Assembly (NCBI GenBank): GCA_949987735.1
Contig: OX465295.1
Coordinates: 322,302,724 to 322,366,723, forward strand
DNA from: Leucophora obtusa
Taxonomy: Eukaryota > Arthropoda > Insecta > Diptera > Anthomyiidae
DNA length: 64,000 nt
Direction of reading: 5' to 3'
A program made the position numbers and the translations under genes. Shown piece after piece: positions 10,392 to 23,400 of the stretch (within the stretch, counting starts at the first letter, position 1; each line of letters begins with the position of its first letter). Under the pieces are notes generated by a model that was not told the DNA's origin, made no database searches, and worked only from the letters and a program-made list of their open reading frames with translations.

Positions 10392-11447
10392 ATGTCTTCT
10401 CAATTGGAATTCATTATGCAATTGTATATGATGAATTTATTGCAACAGCAGCAACAACAACAGCAACAACAGCAGCAACAATTGCTGCAAAGTCCTGTTA
10501 AAGCTAAGGAATTATCTTTTCAGACGCAACAACAACAGCAACAATCTTTGAATTTAAGAACCCAAAAACGCAAAAATTCACAAAACACCATCTGTAGTAG
10601 TAGCCGTAGTTGTAGTCCCAATAGTAATTTGAGTCCCTTACCAAATACAATTAATGCAACCACTTTTGTACCTCAAACTCCAGTTCCTACTCAACTACCC
10701 CAAATCCCCCAACAACCAATGACACAAATGTTGTTGAATAATTTGCCACCATTAACACAGTTTATGTTGATGCAACAACAACAGCATCAGCAACAACAAC
10801 AAATAACATCTTCAAATTTGCTATTAACACCCACTACACCTAACTCTTCCAACTCAACTAGCACCTTTTCCAATCACATCTCTGCTAATTGTTCATCAAC
10901 ACAAACTTCTTTAAATATGGCAGATTATATCAGCAACAATTTATCTCAATATGGTTCTAATTCCTCCCTTACCTCTTTTACAACTCCTCCTGCTGCTTCT
11001 TCTTCTCTTTTCTTTCCTTCTGCTTTTACAGCTCAAAATCCTTTTATAGCCAACGTCACCTCATCACAAACCAATTTTCTTCAATCATCTACAGTGACAT
11101 CAACACCCTGCAGTGAATCCCTCACAAACGTCGATAAACATCCAATTGCCAACTCTTGTCAGCAACCGGACGTTTCGACCGTAGGTCATGATGATGTTGC
11201 TTCATATGTCGTTGAGGATGATGATGACCATAATGATGTTGATGATAAAGATGATGCTCAGGAAATTATCTGTAAACCTTTGGAAACGGTAAATTTAGAT
11301 GAAGATCCTCAAGTCTTTTCTAGTCTACACTCTTCATCGGGTAATTCGGGTAATTCCAGTTCGACTACTGGGAATTCGAAATTATTATGTTCTGGTGTTA
11401 TGGCTTTGGAAACCACTACAGATTCTATGGAGGATTCACCACAAATG
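10392..11447 (+). CDS. cas: castor coding exon 1
   Basis: 352 codons, ending in phase 0 at ATG|GTAAGT. It encodes the Met start, polyQ, Ser/Thr-rich and acidic N-terminal region without zinc fingers. Reading past the donor reaches a stop only 11 codons later, so an unspliced form would lack all fingers. Confidence 0.9.
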
Positions 11448-14400
11448 GTAAGTTCAAAGAAAAAAATATACTTATTTTAATGCTCAAAGTCAATGAATAC
11501 ACTGAAAAAATGTCTGTTGCAATATGACAGATGTAACCTTTTAATTTTGGCTTAACATGAAATCTTTTAAAATAAAAAAATCAGTTAAAAATTTTGAAAC
11601 ATACAAAGATTAAATAAATTTTTAATAAAATTCTACTAAGATTTGGTAGACTTTTAAATTTTTTGAAAATGTTAATGATTTTAGCCAAAAATTACAAGCA
11701 AAGTTTATTAATTTTTTTTTAGTAAAAGTCTGTTAAAATTTTGTGATATTACTAATTTTTCACTGGTTTTTTTCAAATTTTAAATATTATTTTAAATCGA
11801 AAATTAGAATTAATTTTTGTTATATTAGCCGTTTTTTCTAATCACTTGGATTTAATAAATCCAAAAAGTATTTCTAAAAGCGCTCAACAGATGGGGTTAG
11901 ATTCTTCCTATTTTAAAAAATTTTTCTCTCCGACACTTCTTTCACCCTAATTTTTAATACCGAATTCGATGATGAAGGATTTTACTTTAACTTTTAATTT
12001 TTAATTATATTTTATATAAAACAGCGATAAACAGTCTGCCTTTTCAGTTTTATCACTTCAATTTATATTTTTACACAATTGAAAAATTCCATTGCAATAT
12101 TTAATATTCACTAATTGGATTTAATTAAATTACTTACTGTAGAGTGAAAAATTGCCATTTCTATTTGAGCTATTTCTCCATGTCCAAGATGAAAAATATG
12201 TATTTGGTGAGGTGTAGTTTTTTTTCTAAACATATTTCATAAAAAAAAATTTAATAAAAATCTTTTATTTGTTAGTTTTTCAATTTTTTTGTTTCTCTTT
12301 TAATTTTCATTCGTATTTTTTTTTTAAATTAAATTAATAGGCTGTTTCATATATTTGTGCTTTTATTGTGGATTTATTAAATCCAGTTTTTTTTTGGATT
12401 TAATAAATCCATTTTTTTATGAAAACTTCTAAATCCAGGTGATTAAAAAACACGCTAATTGTTTGAGTTGATATATAAAAATTTATATTTTAAAGAAAAT
12501 TTATTTAAAAAAAATACATTTTTGCAAAAATTTACAAAATTGAATTTTTTCAAAAAAAAATTTTTATTTGTAATTTACTTGTAACAATTGTATCATCTTT
12601 CTTTGATTTGAAAATAATTTAAACAGAAAGTGATATTAATTTATGATCTAGAGTCAAACTAAAGGAACATTCATTTACTTAGATCAGAGATCAACTAAAC
12701 ATTTCTCCCATTCATGGGTATTTATTTTTAGACCTAGTAAAAAAAAAATTGTATGACTCTTGATATTATATATCGGATATAATTCGAAAAATGAGAACAT
12801 CTAATTGTATCAAATGAGATCGTATTAGATCAAATTAGATCTAATTTGACACAATTAGATCTACTTTGATGGTTTGATACAATTTTATCCGGATTTTGTC
12901 CTCATCCAAATGTATCAAATATAATATAATCATAACTAACTAGATATAATGGTATATAATTCGATTCAATTATACATAACACAGTACAGTACAACACAAA
13001 ACAAATTACGGTATTCTGACAATGAATTCTGGTAGAGGAGACCAAACAAAAATATAAGTGTGTCGAAGTTTTGAAAGATTACATCGGAATTTTATTTTAA
13101 GGCGGGTTAAATTTCCCCCCTTTTTCAAATTTTTATTGCAAATCGGCAATAGGAGCAAACCATGTGAATCTTCCATTTTAGGTATATGGTGTGTTCAGCG
13201 AACTATGGGAAACATTTTTTGTGGAACATTTTAACCCTCTAACTCTTCAATTAAAGAGACTTTTTTGGCCCCTTTTTAAAAAAGGATATTAAAGACCCTT
13301 TAATTGAAGAGTTAGAGGCTTAAAATGTTCCACTATGTCGATAAAGATATAGCTATAGGTCTATATGTAATTGGGTATTGTAAAATGTTGCACAATATAT
13401 AGTGCTATATATAACAAGTTATAGTTATATATTTAAGATATAATTTCTTAAAATTTTATATAATTATATCTTGGTATATATTAGGCAGGTTCATAAAAAC
13501 CAAAAGTTGGATTTTGGTATGGGTCAGCCCGAAAATATATTAAGCACGGTGAAAAATTAAAACATGATTTTTTTTAATTTTTTTATTAAGGTCACTACCG
13601 GGCCCCAAATGTTGGGGCCCGGTGTGTATTAAAGAAAAATCCAAAATTTATCTTTATGAACGCCATTATTGAATGAAGAACTGTAAAAAAAAATTGTGTA
13701 AGATTTTTTTTCAGAACCTCTTTCTGAGGCGATTTGGCTACTCTTGTCCGTCCGTCCGTCTGTTTGTACACGGAACACGGTGGAAAAATTTATAACATTA
13801 AACACGAAGGTATTTGTTTACATTCGTCTTCCCAGGAAAATTGTTTACAACTGGTTGCCAATCACACTAGTTCTGGAAGTGGTTCCACTAGAACCGATTC
13901 CATAGAACTGGTTCCGGAACCCGTTCCATGGATCTTATATGCAACATATAACTGAAGGAGAATCAGTTCTAGAACTAGTTGAAGAAGTTATAGAACTAGT
14001 TCCAGAACTGATTCTAAGGCAACCGGTTCCACTTTGGGTGCTAAAGAAGCGATTGCTTTTTCAAAGAAAAATCGTTGACAGTAGAAGGGGTTACAAAGGA
14101 AAAGCTGCTTCTTTGGAACAGAAAATTTCCCTGGGTTAGTCTAAATAAAATGATAACAAAAGGAATGTGGCTTGAAAACCCAATCCCCGCCCCAATTTAT
14201 TTATGTTTTCTTTAGTCTCTATTTATACCCTACACCACTACGTGGAGAGGGTATTATAAGTTTGTGCTGATGTTTGTAACACCAAAAAATATTGGTCCTA
14301 GACCCACCTTATAGTATAGCGATCGGCTCAGAATTTTTTTTATTTCGATTTAACGATGTCCGTCTGTCCGTCCGTCTGTCTGTCCATGCATTCTTGTGCG

Positions 14401-17400
14401 CACTCGACAGGTCGCAAATGTTAAGATATTTTGACGAAATTTGGTACACAGACTTACGTCGGCCCAAGGATGACGCCTATTGATTTTGGTTGAAAGCGGT
14501 CCATGTTTAGACCTAGTGCCCATATAAGGGTACCCCCAAAATTATATTGTTTATACGCTGCAGGTCGCAAATATTAAGATATTTTAATGAAATTTGGCTT
14601 GCTGACTCACATGGTCCCGAGAACAAAGCCGACAGATTCTAGATAGAATCGGTCCATATTTGGAACTATCGCCCATATGGGCTATATTTACGATTTTCTC
14701 TTCTTTTATAATTTTATAGAAAATTTTGACACAAGTCCCATTTTAACCCATTCGAATTTCGGATCCAAACATTAGTTGGCTCTTAACTAGACTGGTGTAG
14801 GGTATTGTATAGTCGGCATGCCCTTTTTACTCGTTTACTATAAAATCTTCCGCAAGCTAAATAACTACGTATTCCATCCGGTTATTTCTGAAATATATCT
14901 TTTTGAATATGTATATTAGACTGTCCCTTAAAATAGCGATTTGTTGATTATCGTTCATTACACTCCCCCCCCCCAGTTTTATTGGAAATGGTCCCAAATG
15001 GAAGAAATCGATTTTTTTTTTGGAAAACGATAACCCGTGGAGAACGAAAATGGCCCATTTTGGAAAAAAAGTGTTTTAACATTTAAAAATCACAAAATTC
15101 GAAATTTCGAAAAAAAATATTTTTTATTCCATTTATTCATTTAATATAGTCAAAATGATTCAGACATGGAATTTAGACTTCTTCGGATATCATTAACCCA
15201 CTTTAGCCTAGAATCCAAAATGACCCACAAATTTGATAAAAATGCAAAAACGTGTTTTTTTAAAATTAATTTTAAAGATTTTTTAAAATGCCTAATTTGT
15301 AGATGTCAATTGCTATTTGTACCACATAATAGTTGATATTAAAGAAAAAAAAATAAATTGGAAAAATGATAATTCGAGTTTGTGTTTGGAGCGACTGCTT
15401 TCCAGGACATTTTACAAAAATTGCTCATTTTGTCAAAAATTGCTCATTTTGTCAAAAATTAAACAAAATTTTAAAGTTTTCATAAAATTTTACACAGTTT
15501 TCTGAAAAACATCACTTAAATTTGGTTAGACTATAATTATCCTTACATTTGTTTAAAAAATATTTAACCCTTGGTGGCCTGGGGTCAGAAAAGCCCCATG
15601 AAACTTAATATTAATTATGACTACGAGATTGTAAAGCCATTAAATTGATAAAAAAAAAACTCAACTGGATAAAAATAATTATTTTATGTAACGTGATCCA
15701 TATGGGGTTAATTTTTACAGAATAACAACTTTCATAATTGCCGGAAAAATATCGGTTCCAATGGATCAAAAAAATCTTTGTCCCACTTGATAAAAATTAT
15801 TTTTTTGTGTAACTTGAACCATATAGGGTTAATATTTTCACTTTTCGGCAAAAAATACCCACTTGGAAATTTACAGAATAACGTTTTTCCAAATAGAAAA
15901 CAATAAATGCATAATAAACAAAGCTTTTAATTAGAATCTATTACGATTACAAAACAAAAATTGCTATTAGCATACGGACACTTTTGACCCCACCTTTTTA
16001 ACTCTTAAAAATAAGATTAGGACTATAGAGAATTGCGCTTGTTCGTTAGTTTTTCACTCTATCGCTATCCCAATTTAATAAAATTGATAAATGTTATTCT
16101 GTAAATTTCCTAGTAGGTCTTTTTTTTGTGAAAAGTGAGAAAATTAACCCTATATACATAGGTCAAGTTGATGAAAATAACAATTTTTATCAAAAGGAAT
16201 TTTTTTTATTTTTCATTTAAAGTGATATTTTTCAGAAAATTATGAAAGGTGTTATTCTGTAAATTTCCTAGTGGGTCGTTTTTGGCCAAAAGTATAAAAA
16301 TTAACCCCATATGGATTATGTTAGATAAAATAATTATTTTTATCCAGTTGAGATTTTTTTTTCAATTTAATGGCTTTACAATCTCGTAGTCATAATTAAA
16401 ATTAAATTTCAAGGGTCTTTTCTGACCCCAGGGCACCAAGGGTTAAAGATTTGTTAAACAAATGTAAAGATAATTATAGTCTAGCCAAATTTAAGTGATA
16501 CTTTTTCGAAAACTATGGAAACTTTGATGAAAACATTAAAATTTTGTTAAATTTTTGACAAAATATCGCCGTTTACTATTTTTATACTGACTTTTAGTAC
16601 AATTTTTTTTTAGTAATCACTTTGCTATTCTCTTATTACAAAACAACAAAACATTTTACTACTTTTTCAAAACCAAGTGCTAAATTTAGCAGAAAAATAT
16701 ACTAATTTAAAAAACTTTATTTACAAGTATTCGTTGATTTTTTACAATTCTTGTTTAGCTTATATTTGTTACTATTGATATATTCTTAGTTTGGAAATAA
16801 CACTCAGAAAATTTTATTGTATCTCCAAATCATAAAAAGGTAATAACTGGAGAACCGTTCCCAATTTTTACTCCAAATTACAAGTATGTTGAAGTAATAA
16901 TACATTTTTTACAATTAAAAGAAAAAAAAATTTTTATTAAATTTGATTTTAATTTTTTTTTAGATTTTACAGTTTTTTTTTATTTTTTAGTACACTTTTA
17001 TGCTAATTAATAAATTGATTACATATTCTTAGTTTGGAAATAACACCCAGAAAATTTTATTGCATCTCCAATGCATAAAAAGGTAATAACTGGAGAACCG
17101 TTTGCAATTTTGGCTCCAAATTTCAAGTACGATGAAGTAATGATAGGCTTGTTACAATCGAAAGAAAAAAAGTTTTTTTTTTATTAATTTTTTTTTTTTT
17201 AGATGTTACAGTTTTGAATTGAATGGGGGAAAATGTTTTAGTTGATCTGTTATTTAAGTAAATGAATGTTATTATAGTTTGACTCTAGATCATAAATTAA
17301 TATCACTTTCTGTTTAAATTATTTTCAAATCAAAGAAAGATGATACAATTTTTACAAGTAAATTACAAAGAATAAAAATTTTTTTGAAAGAATTCGATAA

Positions 17401-20400
17401 GACCAGCAAGTTACAGTTTTTTATTTTTTAGTACAATTTTTTGCTAATTTCAGCAGATTGATTTTAAATTACAGTTTACAGCAATTTACTGAAATTTAGG
17501 AGCTGCAAATAATTATTTATACTAATCTCATTGTACTAAAATTATGATATTTAGTAAGTTTTTTAACTGATTTTAGCAAATCGATTTTGAATTGCAGTTT
17601 ACATAAATTTTACTAAAACTTAGTAGCCGCTACTAATTTTTGCTACTAATTTTATTGTACTACAGATCAGCAGGCATGTGTTGCTAAAATTAGCAAAAAA
17701 TACCGCTGGGCTCAAAACAGTTAAATTTCCCGTAATAACAGCAAAATTTTCAATAGCCATTACAGACTTTTTTGGTTGAGTGTGCCTACTAAAAAAAACC
17801 TTAAAAATAAAAGTTGAGAAAAAGTCAAAAAATTGAAATTTGGGCGCCTCGAAAATCATTTTTTGATATTTCGTAGTGGAACTTTTTTTCCTCATGCCAA
17901 AAGCTATCGAAAAATCGATGGCACAGTATCGATTGCTAAATCGACCCACCCTAATATGTATATATTTTTGACGATTTTTGAAACATTTGTTTTAAAAAGT
18001 TAATTTTTTTAATTTAAAAATTTTTTTATGTTTTGCATCCTTCTAGCTTGAAAATCCTTCATTATCGCAGCAAAAGAAATTGCAAGTAGTGCTTTACAAA
18101 CTGCTTCTTTCAATGCTTCACAAGTATCCTTTAGTGTATTTTTACTGCTTTTTTAGAAGTTATTCTGAACAACTTCAAAAAATCATCCGTTATTACATTT
18201 TTACACCTTTTTTAGAATTACTTTTGAACCACATCCAAAAAATCACTTAAGTATTGCTTTAAGTGATCGTAAAAAGCGATTTTCGTATCATTTGGCATTT
18301 CCAAACAGAGGGTCCCGGGTTCGATTCCCGGCGGGACCAATATTTTTTTTTTAATTTTTTTTATTCTATTAATTTTTTTTTTTAATATTTATAATTCATT
18401 TGTTTAAATTGAATATTTTTTAATTTTTAAATTTTAAAAATATGTCTATATAAAAAAATGGTGAGAAATTGATTTTTATGTACCTGTAAAAATAGTACTG
18501 AAACCAATATTGGATTGGAGTGCACCTTTTACACTTGTTTAATAAGTACTTTTATTGAAGAGAATAAGGAACAATATTTCGCATTAAAAAAGTGGTGTTT
18601 TTATGCCAGTCAACTTTCATTTCAAAGAATAGCTCAGCGGTAGAGCGCTAGACTAGCAATCGAGAGGTCGCAAGTGCGATCCCTGATGGCGGCAATAAAA
18701 AAACTTTTGTAAATAAAAAAATATAATTTTTTTTTGTAAAGAATTTTTTTTCAACTTTTAATAGGTGAAAAAGAGCTTCCTTTGCACTCGGTCAAAAAGT
18801 ACTGAAAAAATGTTGAAGTGGGAGAACTCCTCTCCTATGACAACTAAATGTTAAAATCATTAGTGTTTATGTTAAAAATGAAGTACTTCTAGATCATCAA
18901 TTGTAGTGGTTTTCTACTGCTTCGGCATCTTTTTTTTGTTGCTGGGATACAAAAAAAGTTTGAGGACAAAAAAATTAGTAGTTTATATTTTCTACCCAAG
19001 TTTTTTATAAAAAAAGTTGTTATTTAGCCAAAAACTACTTAAACCCTGAAGACTGCTTTTTGGCGGCATTGGAAATTAGAAGGTAACATATTTTTTTTAA
19101 TTATTGTTTAAGCGTAACAAAATTTCTAAACCGTTTTTAATTTCTAAGGCCCGATTATTGAATGTTCGTTAAAATTTAACCAACAGTTAAATTCAAATTT
19201 TATTGTATATGCGAAATAATATCAAATGTATCAGTTAAAAGCCAAGTTAGTGGTAGTAGTTAGTAATAAAACAAATTTGTATATTCTTCGAAACTGTTAA
19301 GAACTTTTGCTTAACATTCCTTAGCACTTTTGACAATTTTGAGAAATTCAAGATTCTTTTTTACATATTTTATAAGAACTTTATTATTTGATTTAATTAA
19401 AATAAACTTCTTGCTAGATTTTTTTAATTTTCAAACGTTTTTCTGTTAACATTTAAATCTTCTTAATTTGTGAAAAAAAATCTTTTTATTTTTCTTTTTA
19501 AATTCTTTGAAATCAATTGTATAGCTGCTTAAAGTTAAAAAATCACATAATACTTATTATCCCAGCTTTTACAAAATAATCAAGAAGTCACAAAGCAACA
19601 TTGTAATATTTTTTTGAACACTTGTGATTATTTGCATAAACATACAAAAATTATAAGAAATTCTGAAAACAAAATATAAACAAATCTTTGAGAAAAAATA
19701 TTACAAATTAATTTATAAACAAAATTTTTACTACAAAGTCTGTGTGGGCATATAAAAAAGGAAATATGAGAAATCGAACATGTTTGAAGAGATACAAAAA
19801 AATTAAATAATTAAGCAGAAATTCCTAAAAAAAAAAGCATAATGACCACGATTTTTCAAAGAAAATAAAAAAAAAAAAGATACACTGATAGAAAAAGCTT
19901 CATGGATGCGTTTATCAAACACTCAACTGTTACTTATCTGCTGTTCAACAATCTGCTGAATGAGTTGATGACCTACCGCTAAGTTAACTTGTTGAGGTAG
20001 CGCTACCTAATTTTTGTAGCGTAAAAATTTTAAACAATTATTTTAATTTTTGCATTAAAAAATACAAAAATTGTTTTTTCGGACTTTCTATATTTTCATA
20101 TATTTAGTTAGAATATTCTTCCACCTCAAGTCCAAATTCTAATATGATATTGTCATATTAGATTTTTATTTGTTGTTTCAAAAAGGGTTGATCATTTTCA
20201 TGATAGACAATACAATTGTTTCGTAGACATCACTCTACTCTTCAGTTGTCCGCAATAAGAAAATGATAACTTTCCTACTCAAACCGAGACATTACATAAG
20301 GTACAAAAAATCAACGAGATGAGAATTTTGTACTTTCGTATATGAACTGTCTGATTTGGTAAAACCAGCTATAAATCAACTCCTTTTTGAAAGCAACAAT

Positions 20401-23400
20401 TACATAAAAGTACCCAAAGGGTACCAGATTAAGCTAATAATAAAGCGCTACATATCACCTACACCGATAAAATTTCATAGTATAATAGTTGACAAATTCT
20501 CTAGTTGGTTTGAAATTAACGTAAAACAATTATTATAATCGTTATCAACTAAGGTTTCGGTAGTAAGCAACAAAGGTTTTCTTAGTTGATTTGAAACCAA
20601 CTAATAAAAATTAAAATCGAAATGTCAAAAAAATAAAATATATTAACAAAACAATCTATAATTTCAAGAATTTTAAAAGAAATAAAAATATAAATATTTA
20701 TTTGTTGTTTTAATTGTTGGGAAAATTTTATTACAATCTAAATTTAGAGATAACATGAAAAGGTATATATTTAAGAAAAGTATTAAAGAGTCTGAAACAT
20801 TTTCATTTCAGATGTTGCAAAATTAAAGCCTAAAAGGGAAATAATAATATAGATTTTGAAATTGGAAAATTTGGAAAGGCTCGACTTTCATTTATGATGC
20901 TGACAGAAATTAATATATGTGATGCGCAAAATAGAAAGGGACCTAAGGGTAAAAAAGCGTTTTGTTCAGGAGAGCCATTTTAAAGATTTAAATACTTGTA
21001 TCTTTGGTGTACCATCAAAAAAAAAATTGATTTTTTTTACCCTTAGGTCCCTTTCTCTATGCGCTGTCACATATGCAAAAATATACTAATACTCGTATAA
21101 TATCAATGTAATAATACGTGTTGTATAGTTTTATGTTTATTTAGTTTTCAATATAAAAGAAATAATTTGAAAGATTTATGGTTCCTATCAACCAATTTCA
21201 AATTGGATGTAGTCGATATCTAATAATTTCATATTTCATCGTAGCCATCAACTAAGTATTGCTGATATCAACTCCCAATATAGTTGAAATTCAGATTTTT
21301 TAAAAACTTAGTTAACGCCAACTAAAACAATTCAACTAAGTTTTAGTTAGGGGTATTTCACCTACGAGATAGTTGAAATATTCGTTATAACCAACTAAGG
21401 AATTTTTTGGGTGTACCCAATGTTTGTTCAATGAAACATTTAATTTATCAAACCTTTTATCATATTTACGAAATGGTTCATTGGATGATAACTGATAAAG
21501 TTTTTAATAAATATGAAAAAACTTTTTCTGTCAGTAAAAGAAATTCTCAATTGTTGCAACATATCCAATTCTATGATTTCAATCCAATTTCTCAAGTGTA
21601 GTAAAAATTTTATATCAATTATTTTAATTAAAAATTAACTAATTTGTTTAATTTTTCATTTCTTTTAGCCTTATACCCCAGAAAAATCTCAAAGTTCCGA
21701 AATAAATCCTACTTCTTTAGCCTATAAAGATTCCTGTATAACAGATGATGAAAATTCAAATGTTACACCGGTAACTTTGAAAAATGCCATACTCACTCCA
21801 CCCTCGAGTGAGCAGCTATCTTCGAATGCCGGCCAAACATTTGAATCTTCATCAAATTGTATACAAACCACCACCACCTCCACAACTTCTACCTGCCCAA
21901 CTACTCTATCAACCACCTCAAGTTTGGATGGTTTTCTTACGGAGGAGAATTTAAAACATTTACGCAAATATTCCTCTTATTTGGAATGTGAAAATGTTTT
22001 ATGCCGTCAGGAGAATCTTCGCGAACATTTTCACTGCTTTGAGGAACCTTGCCAGGCTAAGATCCTTAGCAAAAAAGATGATATTATCCGCCATTTTAAG
22101 TGGCATAAAAAACGTAAAGAAAGTTTGTTATTGGGGTTTGCGCGTTTTTCTTCGTCGGATGATTGTGCTCCGGAGTATGGAGCTGGATGTGTTTACAACT
22201 GGAAGCAGACTCATTATCATTGTATCTATGAAGATTGTCCCAAGGTTTATGTCAGCACTAGTGATGTTCAAATGCATGCCAATTTCCATCGTAAAAATTC
22301 CGAAATAGTCCAGGAGGGTTTTCGTCGTTTTAGGGCTCATGAAAATTGTAAAATTGAAGAATGTCCTTTCTATGGCAAGAAGACGTCTCACTATCATTGT
22401 TGTCGTGAGGGTTGTAATCATACTTTCAAAAATAAGGCTGATATGGGTAAGTTGTAATACTCATTTAGATAACAAGTTTAATTGGTAATTTTTAAATTGT
22501 TTGAATAATTTCTAATCTTTTAAAAATGTTCTCTCTAATTCCAGAAAAACATAAAACCTATCACATGAAAGACCATCAATTGACTCAAGATGGCTTCAAG
22601 AAAATCCTTAAAACCGAACCGTGTCCTTTTGAGGATTGTAAATTCTCTACGGTTTCTAATCACATTCATTGTGTGCGTGAAGGATGTAATTTCATTCTGC
22701 ATTCTAGCAGTCAAATGATAAGTCATAAGCGCAAGCATGATCGTGCTGAGGGAGAACAAAATTATCAACAATTTAAGACACAAAGAGATTCCAGTGAAGA
22801 AGAATCACCCAAGCCAGTAGCTGCAGCAGTGACTCAAGTGACAAAGACCTCAACGAATATCACTTCTTCAAGTAGTACGTCAACACCTTTGTCCTCACTG
22901 TCTGCCGAACATTTCTTGGCACGGAAACGTGGAAGACCACCAAAGAAAATTGTAAGTATAAATTAAAGAACGAACTTAATTTTCTTTTTTCTCTCTCAAT
23001 GTTATTTTAAGCTCTTCTCTGGTTCTCTTCTCTATCTTGTAATTGAATTTAAAATTCTCTTCTTTCCTTTTAAGAAAAACGCTCTTTTCTTTCTAAGAAA
23101 TAAAGCTTTTGTCACACTCTTTCTCTAAATGTTATTTTTAACTATCTATTTGTTTCTCATTAAAGTGCTAATTTATTTCACCTAATCTATAATTTTCTCT
23201 GTTGCAATTCTATTTTTATGGAAGAAAGCGTTTGATCGTGTGTGGCATAAAGCACTCGTGTCAAAGATTATTGCTTTTGGTGTTGATGATGACTTCTATC
23301 GATTCATATCGAGTTTTCTCAGGAATCGCTCTATAAGAGTTGTTATAGATGGGGTCTCATCCAATGAGTTTTAGTTAAAAGCAGTGGTATCGCAATATAT

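Larger units (their letters stand above)
18068..18945 (+). mobile_element. tRNA-bearing non-autonomous element, copy 1 (most complete)
   Basis: Ends CAGCAAAAGAAATTGCAAGT and TTTTTTTTGTTGCTG are short inverted repeats. It contains two tRNA-like modules, at 18312-18340 and 18623-18694, on the same strand. The same arrangement is found at 30330-27862 (reverse) and 54652-55330. No protein is encoded. Its mechanism is unknown; tRNA-like parts suggest a SINE-type RNA polymerase III promoter, while inverted ends suggest a DNA element. Confidence 0.7.
11448..21668 (+). other. cas: castor intron 1 (10.2 kb)
   Basis: Donor GTAAGT, acceptor TTTCTTTTAG. The intron holds a pair of long inverted repeats (12545-12715, 17215-17400), mini-me-like and piggyBac-like elements, a tRNA-bearing element and several small foldbacks. 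The stretches 11448-12545, 18946-19880 and 21075-21405 show only AT-rich sequence. No exon-like open frame with castor similarity was seen. Confidence 0.85.

Noticed and set aside
10392..11480. castor exon 1 as a complete 362-residue protein
   Set aside because: A perfect GTAAGT donor at 11448 keeps phase with exon 2 and the zinc fingers; the last 10 codons are intron.
18623..18694. Functional tRNA-Ala gene
   Set aside because: Acceptor strands do not pair and the T-arm is poor; the same sequence recurs with its element in two other places.
22128..22421. Minus-strand frame across castor exon 2
   Set aside because: Shadow of the castor coding sequence, where the plus strand clearly encodes zinc fingers.
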